Part shown: positions 22,236 through 34,850 of the stretch, piece after piece
How positions within the stretch are numbered: position 1 is the first letter of the stretch
Layout: the number at the start of each line of letters is the position of its first letter
NCBI GenBank assembly: GCA_016758965.1
Contig: JAEPRB010000047.1
Coordinates: 62,001-126,000 of the forward strand
Length of the DNA: 64,000 bases
Source of the DNA: Circinella minor
Lineage: Eukaryota > Mucoromycota > Mucoromycetes > Mucorales > Lichtheimiaceae
Direction of reading: 5' to 3'
Notes under the pieces: generated by a model
Databases searched by the model: none
What the model was told of the DNA's origin: nothing
The model's input: only the letters and a program-made list of their open reading frames with translations
Program-made: the position numbers and the translations under genes

Positions 22236-24752
22236 ATGTTAGCAACAATGATAAATCAAAGCTTCATCCAAGAGCATGTATATAAATACCGATATTATAT
22301 TAGTATTGCTGCCGCAGTAGCTCTTATTACTCGACGAATTTACCATAGTTTATTTACACCTCCCAAGAACTTAAGACATATTCCAAACGTTTCGTATTTA
22401 CAACAATTTTTGGTAATGGTCCGTAAAGTGTCAGTAGACAAAAAAACGGATAGACTTATTTTTCCTCTATTAAACAAATCGAAAGGTGGGATTTATCTTG
22501 TAAGTGATATTTATTATTATCATCTTTTTGTTCTTGTATGTTTGGACAGATGACTGTTGGATCCATTGTTTTTCTTTTAAATGATTTATGCTGATGAATT
22601 AATTGCGTAACCCAATATATAATACGTAGAATCGAAATCCTGTGTTATGGACAATTTATGTTGCTGATCCTATTCTTGCTAAAGACGTTACGTTTAGACC
22701 TGGTACAAATATATATTCTCTTTTGATAAAACATATCATTTATAGATAATTATGTATAATTAATTCAGAAATTTACTTTTTATAGAATTTGCAAATAAAG
22801 TCAATGCGATAGAAGCATCATTTGGATCCAATGGATCTTTTGAGGCTTTTATTGGAAGTGATAATGTTGCTGCAGTTAATAACCCACACTGGAAAAACCA
22901 ACGCAAGGTAAACATATACATATAAAACCATAAAAATTGATACCTTAAAGATAAAATATAACCATTAAAATCCTAAATGTATAATTTTGACATTCTATTA
23001 TATATTCAGATCATGAATCCTGCGGTAAGTCTTATTTTTTATTTTACGTATTAATATGTAATATTTAAATGAATATTTTTTTTTTTTGGCAATAATAAAT
23101 TAAGTGTTATTTGATATTTTGATTTACTTAGTTCCATCGTTCTCAGCCGGTTGGATTATTTGGAAACTTGATGCTTGAGGTTTTTCGTTCAATTGATGAA
23201 ACACAAGCTAATGGCGATCATGTTATCATAATTAAAGTTGCTCAACGCTTAACACTTGAAGCATTAGGTCGAGCTGTATTTGGTAAGATAAATAGACTTT
23301 TACAGTAATAATCCCGTATCTTTTTTTTTTCTCACCTTTATTATTGACTATTAAAACCATTATTAACTCTATTACATATTGTATATATATATATATATAG
23401 GTTTCAAATTTAATGCTTTAAATGATGAAAATTCTATTTGGGTAAAAACGTATAACCAATTTATTGAAGGATTTACGGATTTCACCGTTTTTCTTCCCAG
23501 AATTAATAAGATTCTTCGATGGTTTGATCATAAACGAAGAGAACAATACGAAGCTGGATTTAAGTTGGCAGAATTACTTGACAAGATGGCAGCAGAAAAA
23601 AAGCAAGCTTTATTGGAAAAGAAAACCAAAAAAGATGGGGATGACATTCCAGACAGTGAAAAAGATTTACTTACACTCATGTTGGAAGCTGAAATGAATG
23701 ATAAAGAAGGTGTTTCTATGACTAAAAAAGAATTACGGGTAAATTATATTTATATACAAAGATTGTTTTTTTTTATTTACAATTAAGTAATGATATTACA
23801 ATTTGGCTCATTCGTTTTCTTTGTTTATTGATTTTTTTTATTAAAAGCACAACATGGGAATCTTTTTCTTGGCAGGCCATGAAACTACTAGTAATTCTCT
23901 ATCTTTTGCGATTTACAACTTGGCTAAAGATAAGGTATATATATATATAAAAGAGTGATTACACTATGTTATAATGCAATGTTATATATTAATTCACTAT
24001 AAAAAAAATAACAGAAAATTCAAGAAAAAGCACGCCAAGAAGCTATTACTGTTCTTGGAGATGAACCTAAAGATGTTTTTCCAACATTGGATAACTGTAA
24101 AAAATTTACATACATTGATATGATTGTTAAAGAGGTATAGTATTATACTACACTATAAATAACAAGATATTATTTCTACGTATTAATTATAATCATTACT
24201 ATTAAAACAGGGATTACGATTGCTTCCTCCAGCAAATGATTTACTTCCACGAGTTCCAACTAATGATACCAATCTAGGTGGGGTTATGATTCCTAAAGAT
24301 AGTCTGGTTTCAGTAGACATTCATGCTTTACATCATAATCCACATGTCTGGAAAAATCCTAAAGAATTTATTCCTGAACGATTTGAAGAAGGTGGCGAGC
24401 ATAGCAAGCATAAAGGTTTGACTTATATGCCATTTGGAAGCGGAAGTCGAACATGTATTGGAGTAAACTTTAGTACAATGGAACAACGAGTTGCTTTATC
24501 CATGCTTTGTAAGTCTACTTGTTTAGTGTTGGAAGAAGGAAGAAAAGAACTGGGAAGTGGGCAAACAAATGAAAAGCTATTATTATTATTATATGTTTAC
24601 TAATTATATATATCTACAATATTATTATTATAGTAAGAAAATATGAATGGGAATTACCAGAAGATTCTATTCATCAAAATGAACTTGTAGTCCCTAATAT
24701 TTTCAATCAAGTGCCAAAATCCTTGAAGATCGAATTTACTAAACGATATTAA
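22236..24752 (+). CDS. Cytochrome P450 monooxygenase
   Basis: Ten exons: 22236-22499, 22630-22702, 22786-22907, 23010-23024, 23132-23282, 23401-23738, 23848-23934, 24015-24134, 24211-24508, 24634-24752; 528 aa in frame. Exon 4 is a 15-nt micro-exon encoding IMNPA, needed to give WKNQRK-IMNPA-FHRSQP, the helix-C region. An N-terminal hydrophobic anchor (about residues 20-36) suggests the endoplasmic reticulum membrane. Hallmarks: I-helix AGHETT (330-335), ExxR as E390-x-x-R393 built across an exon junction, PERF, and the haem loop FGSGSRTCIG with Cys472 as iron ligand. The substrate is unknown; lineage-specific P450 families of this group are poorly characterised, so I give no CYP number. No partner genes lie beside it. 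Confidence 0.95.
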
Positions 24753-26763
24753 TTATTGTCAATAGTGTACAAATAAATATAGTCATTCGCTCTCTCTCTC
24801 TATCTTCTGTGTTTTTTTTTTTTTCATATTCATATTTTACAAAGATACTGTAGTCAATTTTTTAAGTAACCATGAAGTTTCAGAATAAATTCTTTTTTTT
24901 TATTTATATCATACAAACAAATGTAATAGTGATTTCAATAATGCATGAACGCACACCAAGTATTCTAACTTTGTCATTATCAAAAACTTAGATTTCTCAC
25001 TTGATCATACATTTCGAAACGGTTGAAATGGGGTTCTTAAAAAAATCTTCGAGACATTGAGTGATGACTAAATCGACAAAAGGGGAGGGGGTTTACACAT
25101 TTCATACATTAGGTTTGCTCAAGCTACTATCAATAACAATTCGTGTAGATACATATTTATATATTTGATAATAATGAAATTGGATGAGATGAAAAGAGAA
25201 TTATAAAGAGACTTTTATAGTTATCTTGATGGAATATATTTTACGTTACCGTTTCTGTAAATACATGAGGGATGTATTACTCATTTTTAGAAACGGTAAT
25301 CTTTCTCCTTTAGTTTACTGTATGATATGTATAATTATTATTAACAGTGATTATTTCTTGTTACTATAGAAACAAAAAGCTCTAATATTATTTATTATTT
25401 TTCATATGTAGATAACAAAAGATTATGGTTATCCATAATGTTTCAGAGTTCCCCAATTGGTTTTAATAGTTGCATAATGATTTAATAAGTTTATAGTAAT
25501 TTTGTTTATCGCCGCTTCAAACAATTCTATTGACATGCAAAGAAAAAAAAAACTGTACTTGAATTTTTGGAATGGAAGAAAAAGAAGGGAGGAAAAAGAA
25601 AAGAAGAATTAATAAAATACTTTAATATGTAAACAAATACTACCGTTTTTTTTATAATGTCCCCATGATTTTTTTTTAATCAGGGTCACATAAATTTCTT
25701 ATTCTTCTTCCGGGAAATGAATGTTGTTGTTATGCAAAATGATAAAATTAAAAATATAAAACGACTAACATGATATAAAGTACGTATATTTTATTATTAC
25801 TAATAAAATCATAAAGGTAAAACGGTTATGAATTGTGATTACATGTGTAAAATAGATATGTAATGTGGGTATACATATAGTATAGTTATTATTATATTAT
25901 TATCATATTGAACTCCCTTATTTTTTTTTACGATCCGGGTAACTTTGTAATTTCTGTCTTGGGCCCTGTTTTCTTTCTGTCTCTTTATCTTCCCATGTGT
26001 ATAAAACCAATCCTATTTTCTTATCTGGGTAACGTGGTATAAGTTGTGGCCATATCATTATCAACTTGTTGCTGTTTATGTCTTATTATTATATCATAAT
26101 AAAACATTTAATTATCACTTACATATATAGATATAATATATTATGATTTCATTATTACAATAATAATATTATATTACATATATATGACTTCAAAATAAAA
26201 ATTAAAAAAAATAATGGAGGAAAGGGGAGGGGGTTTAGTAAAAAGATTGTTTTTGATTCGTTCATTTATACAAAAGAAGAAAATAAAAGGGCCTTTTGAT
26301 CTGTTACAAAAAATGCCTATTTAAGAATAAACTCTTCCATTTTCCTCTTTAGTTGGTCTCGCGTACAACCATAAAAATAAAAACGAACGCGCTACAAAAA
26401 TGAAGAACGCGAAAAGAATATAGAGTATATTCAATGATGAGAAAAAGGATTCAGTAAAGTAAAAAAAAAAAAGCTAGTAAAAATCAAGCTAAATAATATC
26501 TGAATTCGGTTAAGGGTCTTCAAAAAAACTTACTGGAAAAGAAAAAAAGAAGGGCGGGTGATTCATTGAACGACACGCGCACCCTTTTTTTTTTTTTTAC
26601 CACACAACGAACTTGTCTGACCACTTTTTTTTTTTTTTATTTATTTTTTCTTTTTCTTCTATTTTCAAAAAAAAAAACTTTCTTCCCTTCTTTTTTAATA
26701 AGTAAAAAAAAAAAAAACGTCAACACTTGGTCATTCAAAAAAAAAAACAGAAAATAAGATACA
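24753..26763. other. Intergenic region between P450 and exportin-7 genes
   Basis: Two kilobases, AT-rich and without a supported gene. It contains CT and poly-T tracts after the P450 stop. At 25246-25299 there is a compact inverted repeat (TTACCGTTTCT ... AGAAACGGTAA, with GTAAATACAT/ATGTATTAC inside). Strong T and A runs occupy the last 200 bp before the exportin-7 ATG, as is usual for promoters and leaders here. Confidence 0.55.
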
Positions 26764-29024
26764 ATGGCAACGCAAGAAGAGCGAATTGCTTATTATACAA
26801 CGTTATGCGAACAACTTTATAACCCAAAGTCATCTGAAGAACGTGAACAAGTTCAAAAGATGCTCGAATATAGTTTTCCTACATTTTCAGGTGAAACAGG
26901 AAGTGGTATTGCATCACAAAGTCAACAACAACAACCACCACCACCAGGAATGGAGAATAGTCCAACATTTGCCATTGTGACACCTACCGATACTGCATCC
27001 GCTTTACGTATTTTATTGGAAGGTTCACCTAATCCTTTGGTTCAAACTTTTTGTCTTTCTCGTTTAAAACAACTCATCCTTGCTCAATTCTCGATATTTG
27101 AAAGAGAAACGAAATTACAACTTCGTATGTTTGTTTGTTTTTTTTTCTTTCCTTCCTTTTCTTATATATTACTCATTCATTCCTTGTTTCTTCTTTTTTT
27201 TTAATTCCCTCCCCCACCCCCTTAAAAAAAACGGAAAACACTTTCCATCCTCTTGTCAAATTTTTTAAACTTTTTTTTTTTTTTTTTTTTTACTTTTTTA
27301 GGTACATTTTTATTGGAATATTGTTTTATGCACCCGGATCTTGAACCTTTTGTTATTTCACAGATAGCAGGTGTATTAGCTTCATTGACACGTTTTGGAT
27401 GGGCAGATATGGAAGAATATCGAAATATTCATAAAGATATTCAACAATTTTTACAGGTAATAATATATATATATATATATATATTGAAAAAGGGGGAAGG
27501 GATTAAGGTAATTTTAAATCTTTAGTTATTAAACAAATGATGGGTGGTTATATATACGTATATTAGGCATCAATGGATCATCGAATTGTTGGATTACAAA
27601 TGCTTGCTATATTGATTCAAGATATTCAAACTTCAGGTACAAATACACCTGTTAGATCTGCACAATATAGAAAAGCTGGTAAGTAAAATCTCTTTATTTT
27701 GATTTTCTTAATAAGAGGATTAAAAGAATTGACACTCTATATTTTGTTAATTTTTAGCTGCGGCGTTTCGTGATACTCAACTTTTCAATATTTTTGAAAC
27801 ATCCTTTGAGACACTTACTGGATTATTACAACGAAATATACCATTTGATAAACGTATGTTTTATTTCTTTCAATTTAATTATAGGTGTAAAAAGGAAAAA
27901 AAAAAGTACTAAAAATTATTATTTTATAATGAAAAATTGTATTTTAGCTGGACAAGAAGATCGTCTTAAAGATGCAGTAATTACTGTTCTTTTAAAATGT
28001 TTATCTTATGATTTCGCTGGTACTAATTTAGATGATGCTGGTGAAGACTTTGGTGTTGTACAGGTAAATATATATATATATACATTTGGAAATATGACTT
28101 TTTCTTTTATTCATTATGGTTTAACTCTTTTATATATATATATATCACTAGATTCCATCTTCATGGCGACCTATGTTTGAAGATGAAAACTTTGTACCTA
28201 CATTATTTAATGCTTATCGTGAATTACAACCACCATTGTCATCAAAGGTAAAGGATCAATAAAAGAAAAAAAATGGAAAAACTGGTAAAGAGAGAGAGAG
28301 GGTAAACTAATAATGATTATTATTATTATTATTATTACTTTAAGGTGATGGAATGTTTAGTTCAAGTAGCATCTGTACGAAAAGCATTATTTAGCGGTGA
28401 TGCTGAACGATCCAAATTTGTTTTAAATATGATGCAAGGTGTTCGTGATATCATTTTTACAGGTCAAGGAATGAATGATACAAACAATTATAATGAATTT
28501 TGTCGTTTATTATACAGGTTTAGAGCTACAGCACCATTAAATGAAATGGCTGAAAAACCTGGTTATGTTGATTGGATTTCTCTTATTGCTGATTTTTCAT
28601 TAAAAGCTGTACAATCTTGGAAGGTAAAGATAATAATAATAATTTAATGCCAAAAGAGAGATTTTGAAGTTAATTTTATTATATATTATTTAAAATTAGT
28701 GGGCACCTGAAACAACACATTATTTACTTGGATTTTGGTCAAGAATTATTCAAAGTATGACGCATTATCAACAATTGAATGATTCTATTGTTCAAAAGAT
28801 AAAAAGTATTACTATAGAGGTAAAATCAATAATTATATTTGAAAGGAAAAAAAAAGATTTTACAAGATAATAATTGAATGACATTTATTTATGATTATAA
28901 TTAGTTGACACGTATTTATATTACGACAAATATTGAATCAGTACCTACAAGAATGGAAGAAATGCTCGATGGTAAAAAAAAAAAAAGAGAGAGAGAAACC
29001 GTGGGAAATTATTTAGCCTTAAGC

Positions 29025-29061
<37 letters not shown>

Positions 29062-32000
29062 TTTTAGATCCATTGGAAAATGAAGAGTCATTAGTAGAAT
29101 CATTAGTCATGTTGGGACACATTGCTCGTTGTAAATATGAACAATCAAGTGCAGCTTTAGTAGCCATCTTTGATCCGATTGCTTTACAATATCAGGTAAA
29201 AATGATTATCATTATTATTATTATTTTTTTGGGGGGGGGGAGAGAAAGAAGTTTCATGCATGAAAAAAAAATGTGAGCTAAATAGTATGAATGTATAATC
29301 TAAACTTTTTTTTTGGGGGGTGGGGACATTATAGGAATTGATTACACAAGCTGCATCAGGTATGACAGGAGGTGATTCATTTAAAGAAGCATTGGAAGTT
29401 ATTGAAACAAAATTTGCATGGCTTGTATACATCATTGCTGCATTTATTGGTACTCGTCCGGTAAATAATCTTTATTTTATTTTTTTTGAGTTCATATATT
29501 TTATATCATTTGGTAGTTAACACGCATTATTTCTCTTTATTTAGGCATTTTTAAGTTCTGAAGAATTAGATTCAGTGGATGGACAATTAACAACCAAAGT
29601 ATTACAATTAATGGATGTAAACCAAGCTTTACAAAATCAACATGGAAGTACATTTTTAAATCAAAAATTGGATATGGCGTTTGTTTACTTTTTCATGCAA
29701 TTTCGAAAATCATATATTGGTGAAACGAATGGAAAATCGGTAAAAAAAAAAAAATCATTGTTACACAACACATTGGTTCTCTCCTAGCAACAAGATGTCA
29801 TGACAACAAAAGTCATTCTTTTTTTTTTTTTTACTTATCCACTCATCTGTTTTTTATTTTATTAGGTATACACAAAATTAGCAGAATTATTCGGTATTAG
29901 TGATCAAATTTTAATGATTGATGTCATTATGCGAAAAATGTAAGATTGTTTATTTATTCATTTTTTTTTAAAAAAGAAAGAAGAAAAGAAAACTAATTTG
30001 GACTTGTTTTATTTATTATTAGCGTCAATAATTTACAATGTTGGGGACATAATGAAGTTGTGATAAGAAGAACATTGGAACTTTTTAATGAATTAGCAAC
30101 TGGGTAAGTAAAATGGTTAGAGAAGGGAGAGATGAAAAAAAAAATAGTACTACATCATTATCTAAAAGGAAAAAAAAAAAAGAGGGAGAGGCTAAAAAAA
30201 AAAAGTAAAACAAAAAGGAAATATTTAACTAATAAAATAATTTTTTAGTTATAGTGCAGTAAAGAATTTACGTAAAATTGAAACCACTCGTTTAGTACTT
30301 CAGAACCACATGTCACCTGAATTTGCTTTTTTCGAAAGCTCAAAACATCAACAAAATCGAATGCTTTACTATCAAGTTTTATGCAAAGTATTATTTAGTG
30401 AAGATAACAATGAACGTGAATTCCATGCATTTATGAAACCATTTGAATCACGACTACAACAGATTGAAATGTTGGATAGTGTAGAACAATTTCGACAAGA
30501 ACCTGTTCGACGCGCACTTCAAGATATATTTAGAGATTTACGTGGATTTATTCAACCGATTCAAACGCGTCGTCATTATTTGATGTTTTTTGATTGGTTC
30601 TATCCTGATTATATGCCAATTCTTCTTAAGGCTTTGGAAGCATGGTCTCCTGATCCTGCCGCTAACACTTTATTGAAATTTTTTGCCGATTTTGTTTTTA
30701 ATCGAAGTCAACGTTTGAATTTCCCTATTTCATCACCTAACAGTATTTTAATCTTTCGGGATACAAGTCGAGTCATCTCTACTTTTGGTCGACATATCTC
30801 CGAACGTCAAGTGACGAATGAAAGTGAAAAATATCCATACAAGTAAGTGCATTATTAAGAAGAAAGACTCATCATAAGGTTTTAGTAAAATGATATCTAA
30901 CCTATTGTTTGCGGGGGTGGTGATGACGACGATGACGACGACGTGATATACTGCGTTTTTTTTATATACATATACATATTAGATACAAGGGCATATCCAT
31001 TTGCTTTAATATTCTATCACGATGTCTTGGCGGAAGGTATATCAATTTTGGCGTGTTCTGGTTATATCAAGATAAAGCGATCGACGAAGCATTCCACATG
31101 ATGTTTCAGCTGATGCTCAGCATTCCACTTGATGACCTCATGGTAAATATATATTATTCCCTTCTCTCCTCCCCCCCCCCCAAAAAAAAAAAACTCACAT
31201 CATCCCCTCCATTCCTCCCTACTTCCAAGTTCTATTCATCCTCGCCCCTCTCCCCCAACAAAAACAAGCACTATACCATTGTTGTTATTATTGTTTGTTT
31301 GTTTGTTTTTATGATAAAGTGAAAGTCAACCCTCCCCCCCCCCAGTTCTTCTTATCGATTATATATCTTTTTTTTTATACTTTTTTAGGGATTCCCAAAA
31401 TTAGCACGGGCTTTTGTTACATTATTGGATGATTTTACACAAGAACAATTGACGGCATTACCAACACTTGAACCGAATACATTTTTATACCTTATGCAAG
31501 CATGTGAACTTGCAGTTGAATCAACAGAAAGTTTTATATTATCTCATGCTTGTGCTACGATCAATAATATTTGTACCTTTGTAGCTCAAGAAACTGAAAA
31601 GAATGAAATTCTTAAATCTCTTAATGGTTCTAATAATGAGGATGCAACTTCGAATGAACAACAACGTCGACGTTCTTCTAGTTCAAAACAAGCACCAGCT
31701 ACACATTGGTTAATGAGTTATTTGACTCAATTCCCTAATATTTTACCATCCTTATTAGTTACTTTACTTAATCTCGTTTTATTTGATGATACACAAGATC
31801 AATGGACATTATCAAGACCACTTTATGTTTTAATGTTATTACAAAAGCAGGTAGAGTATCGTTTTTTTTATTTTATTTTTAGTATATTAGATATTTCTTT
31901 TTTCTTTTCCTCTTTCCTCCTACATCCCCCCCAAACTTCAGTCCTCTCTCCCCCCCCCCCAATATTTCTCTTCTCCTTAAATCTTTTGTTCTGGAAGGTG

Positions 32001-32688
32001 TGAGAATATTTTTTTTTCTTTTTCGAAAGATTAATTTGGGGGGGGTTTGGAGGGGAGGGGAAGAAAAAGAAAAGAAAAGTGTGTGTGTGGATAAACATAA
32101 TGTAACTATTATTATTATTATTATTATCATAATATCTTTTATATACATACATATATACATATATGTTATTATTATTATTATTATTATTTTTATCAATATA
32201 ATGTAGTACGCAGTAGAATACACAAGTCAAGTTATCAATCAACAATTACCGGAACGTCGGGAATTTGTTACCAAGGTTAGATATATTTTTTTTTTTCGTG
32301 TTACTTTATGGGAAAAAAAAAAGCAGTTTTTTTTTTGAATTTGTGTTACCAATTCATTATTATAAAAAAGCTAAGCTTAATATGGATTATTTCATTGGAT
32401 TGTTGTTTTTTTTTGGGGGGGAAGAGGTAGTAAACAATATAAAATTAATCAATATATATATATATATATATAATATAGGCATTAAATACTATGACTGAAG
32501 GAGTTGATTGGACTCTTACTATCAAGGATCGTGAAAGATTTTCACAAAATGTATCAGCATTCCGACGAGAATTAACAATGAATAATATTGTATTGATTCC
32601 AGTCTCTTTGGATCAATCTATTACAAGGATATCAGATGGAGTTGGAAATTCTACTACTACAACAACAACAGGAAATACCTTGATGTAA
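26764..32688 (+). CDS. XPO7: Exportin-7 (RanBP16-like) nuclear transport receptor
   Basis: Nineteen exons: 26764-27124, 27302-27456, 27567-27678, 27758-27853, 27948-28063, 28152-28247, 28345-28623, 28700-28819, 28905-28971, 29068-29195, 29335-29460, 29545-29739, 29866-29939, 30023-30103, 30249-30842, 30983-31142, 31389-31850, 32207-32275, 32479-32688. They total 1166 aa with every join in frame. Exportin-7 is a Ran-GTP-dependent, HEAT-repeat karyopherin. Diagnostic blocks match the animal protein: MFFDWFYPDYMPILLKA, NRSQRLNFPISSPN, ILIFRDTSRVISTFG, KYKGISICFNILSR, YINFGVFWLY, the QWTLSRPLYVLMLL block and RERFSQNVSAFRREL. A Gln/Pro insert (about residues 55-65) and a Ser/Arg/Gln insert (exon 17) are lineage-specific. 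The Thr-rich C-terminus replaces the animal tail. The introns are rich in homopolymers. Confidence 0.95.
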
Positions 32689-32829
32689 TAATCACTTGCC
32701 TTACCTAATCAAATGGAACCATTCTATTATTATTATTTTTTAAAATAAATAAATAAATAAATAAAAAAATCAAATCAACCAATCTTGAATTAACTCGACC
32801 TTATTATAAAAAAAAAGAAAATGATCTTA

Positions 32830-33655
32830 TTCTTTCTTTCACTTTTTCAGTGAAGACGGAATGGAGTGTGTTCCGTCTAATTTACTAAAACCTGTTATGC
32901 AACCAATTTTTTTTTTCAAATTCCGTAGTTGGACCAAGCTGAAATATAATTTTTTAATGAGTCAACTCTCATATCCAACTCTTTTTTCTTTTTTTATTGA
33001 AAAACTATTTCTTTTTTTCAGAATTATCCTACAGCACCTGTAATGTTTACGTTTCTGCAATGGTCGACCTATGGAACTACCAACGGCTCATGTGTTTCAA
33101 CAGCACTGAATCCCCCACATACTAAAAGTCATTACACAAACTACTCAAAGTAGTTCGAATGCGAGAAACAAACAACAATCGACCAACTATTTTGAATGAC
33201 ACAAACTTACCTTTCGCTATCTTTGTTCCTATTATTATAAAGAATAAAATACGAACACTAGCTTTGCTGGACACGGGTGGTGACAAGTCATCTCTAAATA
33301 TCAATTTTTTAAATAAAAACAATTTTACCATTACACCTTTCACACCTGACGCTCCTGTTATAACATGTATTGAGAAGAACAGTATTGATCGCACTACTTC
33401 TTCTATTTCCAATGGGCTATACAACAAACTTCCAACTACCAACTATAACCAACCAACTTTACAACAACTCCCTGAACCATTTTACAAAATTCAGTTTTCG
33501 AAATGGAATTTCCCTTTTTAATGTCGCATTATTTATTACTTCGAGGGGGAAGTCGGTGAGAAATAATATCGCGTTTGCAGATCTACAGTTTCAAGAGATA
33601 CCAAAAGTAGGAGCTGAGGGTAACTTATCCGATTATGATGATGATTTTTAATCAA
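32830..33655 (+). pseudogene. Retropepsin-type aspartic protease relic of an LTR-like retroelement
   Basis: A frame from 33159 reads VPIIIKNKIRTLALLDTGGDKSSLN. It has the D-T-G active-site triad of retroviral-type proteases, and the DTGxDKSS context is usual for gypsy-like fungal elements. The continuation is frameshifted: SRGKSVRNNIAFADLQFQEIPK lies in a different frame. No reverse transcriptase, RNase H or LTR is recognisable. A second, more degraded copy lies at 38805-39745. The relic borders the 3' end of exportin-7 and marks the left edge of the transposon island. Confidence 0.65.
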
Positions 33656-34850
33656 GGAAACAAAATGGTTGAGATATGTCCATTTATGGCGTTAAGCTTC
33701 CATTTCTTTTCGAGATGGCATTGTCAAAATAGAAACTTTTCCCAATATGGCAAACAATGGAAACTTGGTTCAAGCTTAAGGTGATCCATGGTGCAAGACC
33801 CTCAGTCCAGATCATCAGAGAAGAAAGGAAAAGAGCCAGAAAGAATAGGTATTTTTTTTTCAAATTTTGATGTCTTTAATAACGATGATAGGAATAGATC
33901 TAAACTGTGTTAGTTTTTTCTTTTATTTTCTTAAGGAGCTGACGTTGTCGTTATTGATAATAATGATGATGAGGAATTAAGCGACGATGAAATTTGTGAA
34001 GCTGAAAATCAAAATCCATTGGAATTAGCCATTTCGAAAACAACCCACACCCGGTTTATGAAAATTGCTTTTAATTCTGCTGGTATATTTGTAACAAGAA
34101 AAGTAACCCATGTTCCAAGGTCTTCTGCTGCAAAAGTGGGTTGACTTGGCTGGTGTACCTGAATCACAAATACGAAGAATGGGTCAGTGGAACACTGATA
34201 CAATGACCCATGCGTATCTTGACACCCTCTTCCTCGTCAGTTCATGCAGAGTGATGGCTGGTTTCGAGAACGATGCAAGTTATCACCTTCCAAGAGGCAT
34301 AGAAGAACCATGGTATTTTCCTTTGGGTCGATTACTGGCGCGATCGTCATGCCAATAACACCATTGATCAAACTTCTGGTTCGGCTGATACTTTTTTGCT
34401 TTTAATTAATTGTTTCAAGACAACATTTTTGCAAGATGTCTGTGGCAGTAATTCCTGAACACCCTATTTGGAAAACATGAGCTTTTCAAGACACAACTTT
34501 TTCTTGATTTTCAAAGGTGTATATATATATATACAATAATACAAAATGACCTCACAAAATGGTATGCTAATATTGAAGATCGTGAAATGTCGACTACACA
34601 ATTCAAAATTTTTTTGGGAAAATGCCTTCCATCTTGTTTAACCAACCAACAACTTGTAAATTTTTTTTTTTTAATTTTCATATGTGTTATCCATGGTTAT
34701 TCTTGTTATCATGAACTTTTTTTTTTTATAATTTTTATTTAATCGTCATTTTGTTCTTTATATAGCGTATTTCTTTTTCTTCAGTCAAGAAATATATTCG
34801 AAAGCCATTATCAGTCAGACTGTCTGAATCAAGATGGACCATGTACGTTT
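33655..34850 (+). pseudogene. Crypton-type tyrosine recombinase relic (copy 1, upstream gene)
   Basis: Fragments of a tyrosine recombinase in several frames. EICPFMALSFHFFSRWH near 33672 is a mid-region block typical of Cryptons. KTTHTRFMK follows, then THVPRSS (HxxR box), GVPESQIRRMGQWN (box with Trp) and THAYLDTL (catalytic Tyr context). A frameshift separates the HxxR box from the QIRR box and is shared with the copy near 51.2 kb, so both were dead before duplication. Downstream, LINCFKTTFLQD resembles the C-terminal part of the second recombinase relic. Cryptons move by tyrosine recombinase and lack inverted repeats, consistent with the absence of obvious termini. Confidence 0.75.

Noticed and set aside
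32869..32891. GACGGAA...TTCCGTC inverted repeat as a terminator
   Set aside because: Only seven base pairs, with no T tract in a meaningful position and in eukaryotic DNA; likely chance within a retroelement relic.
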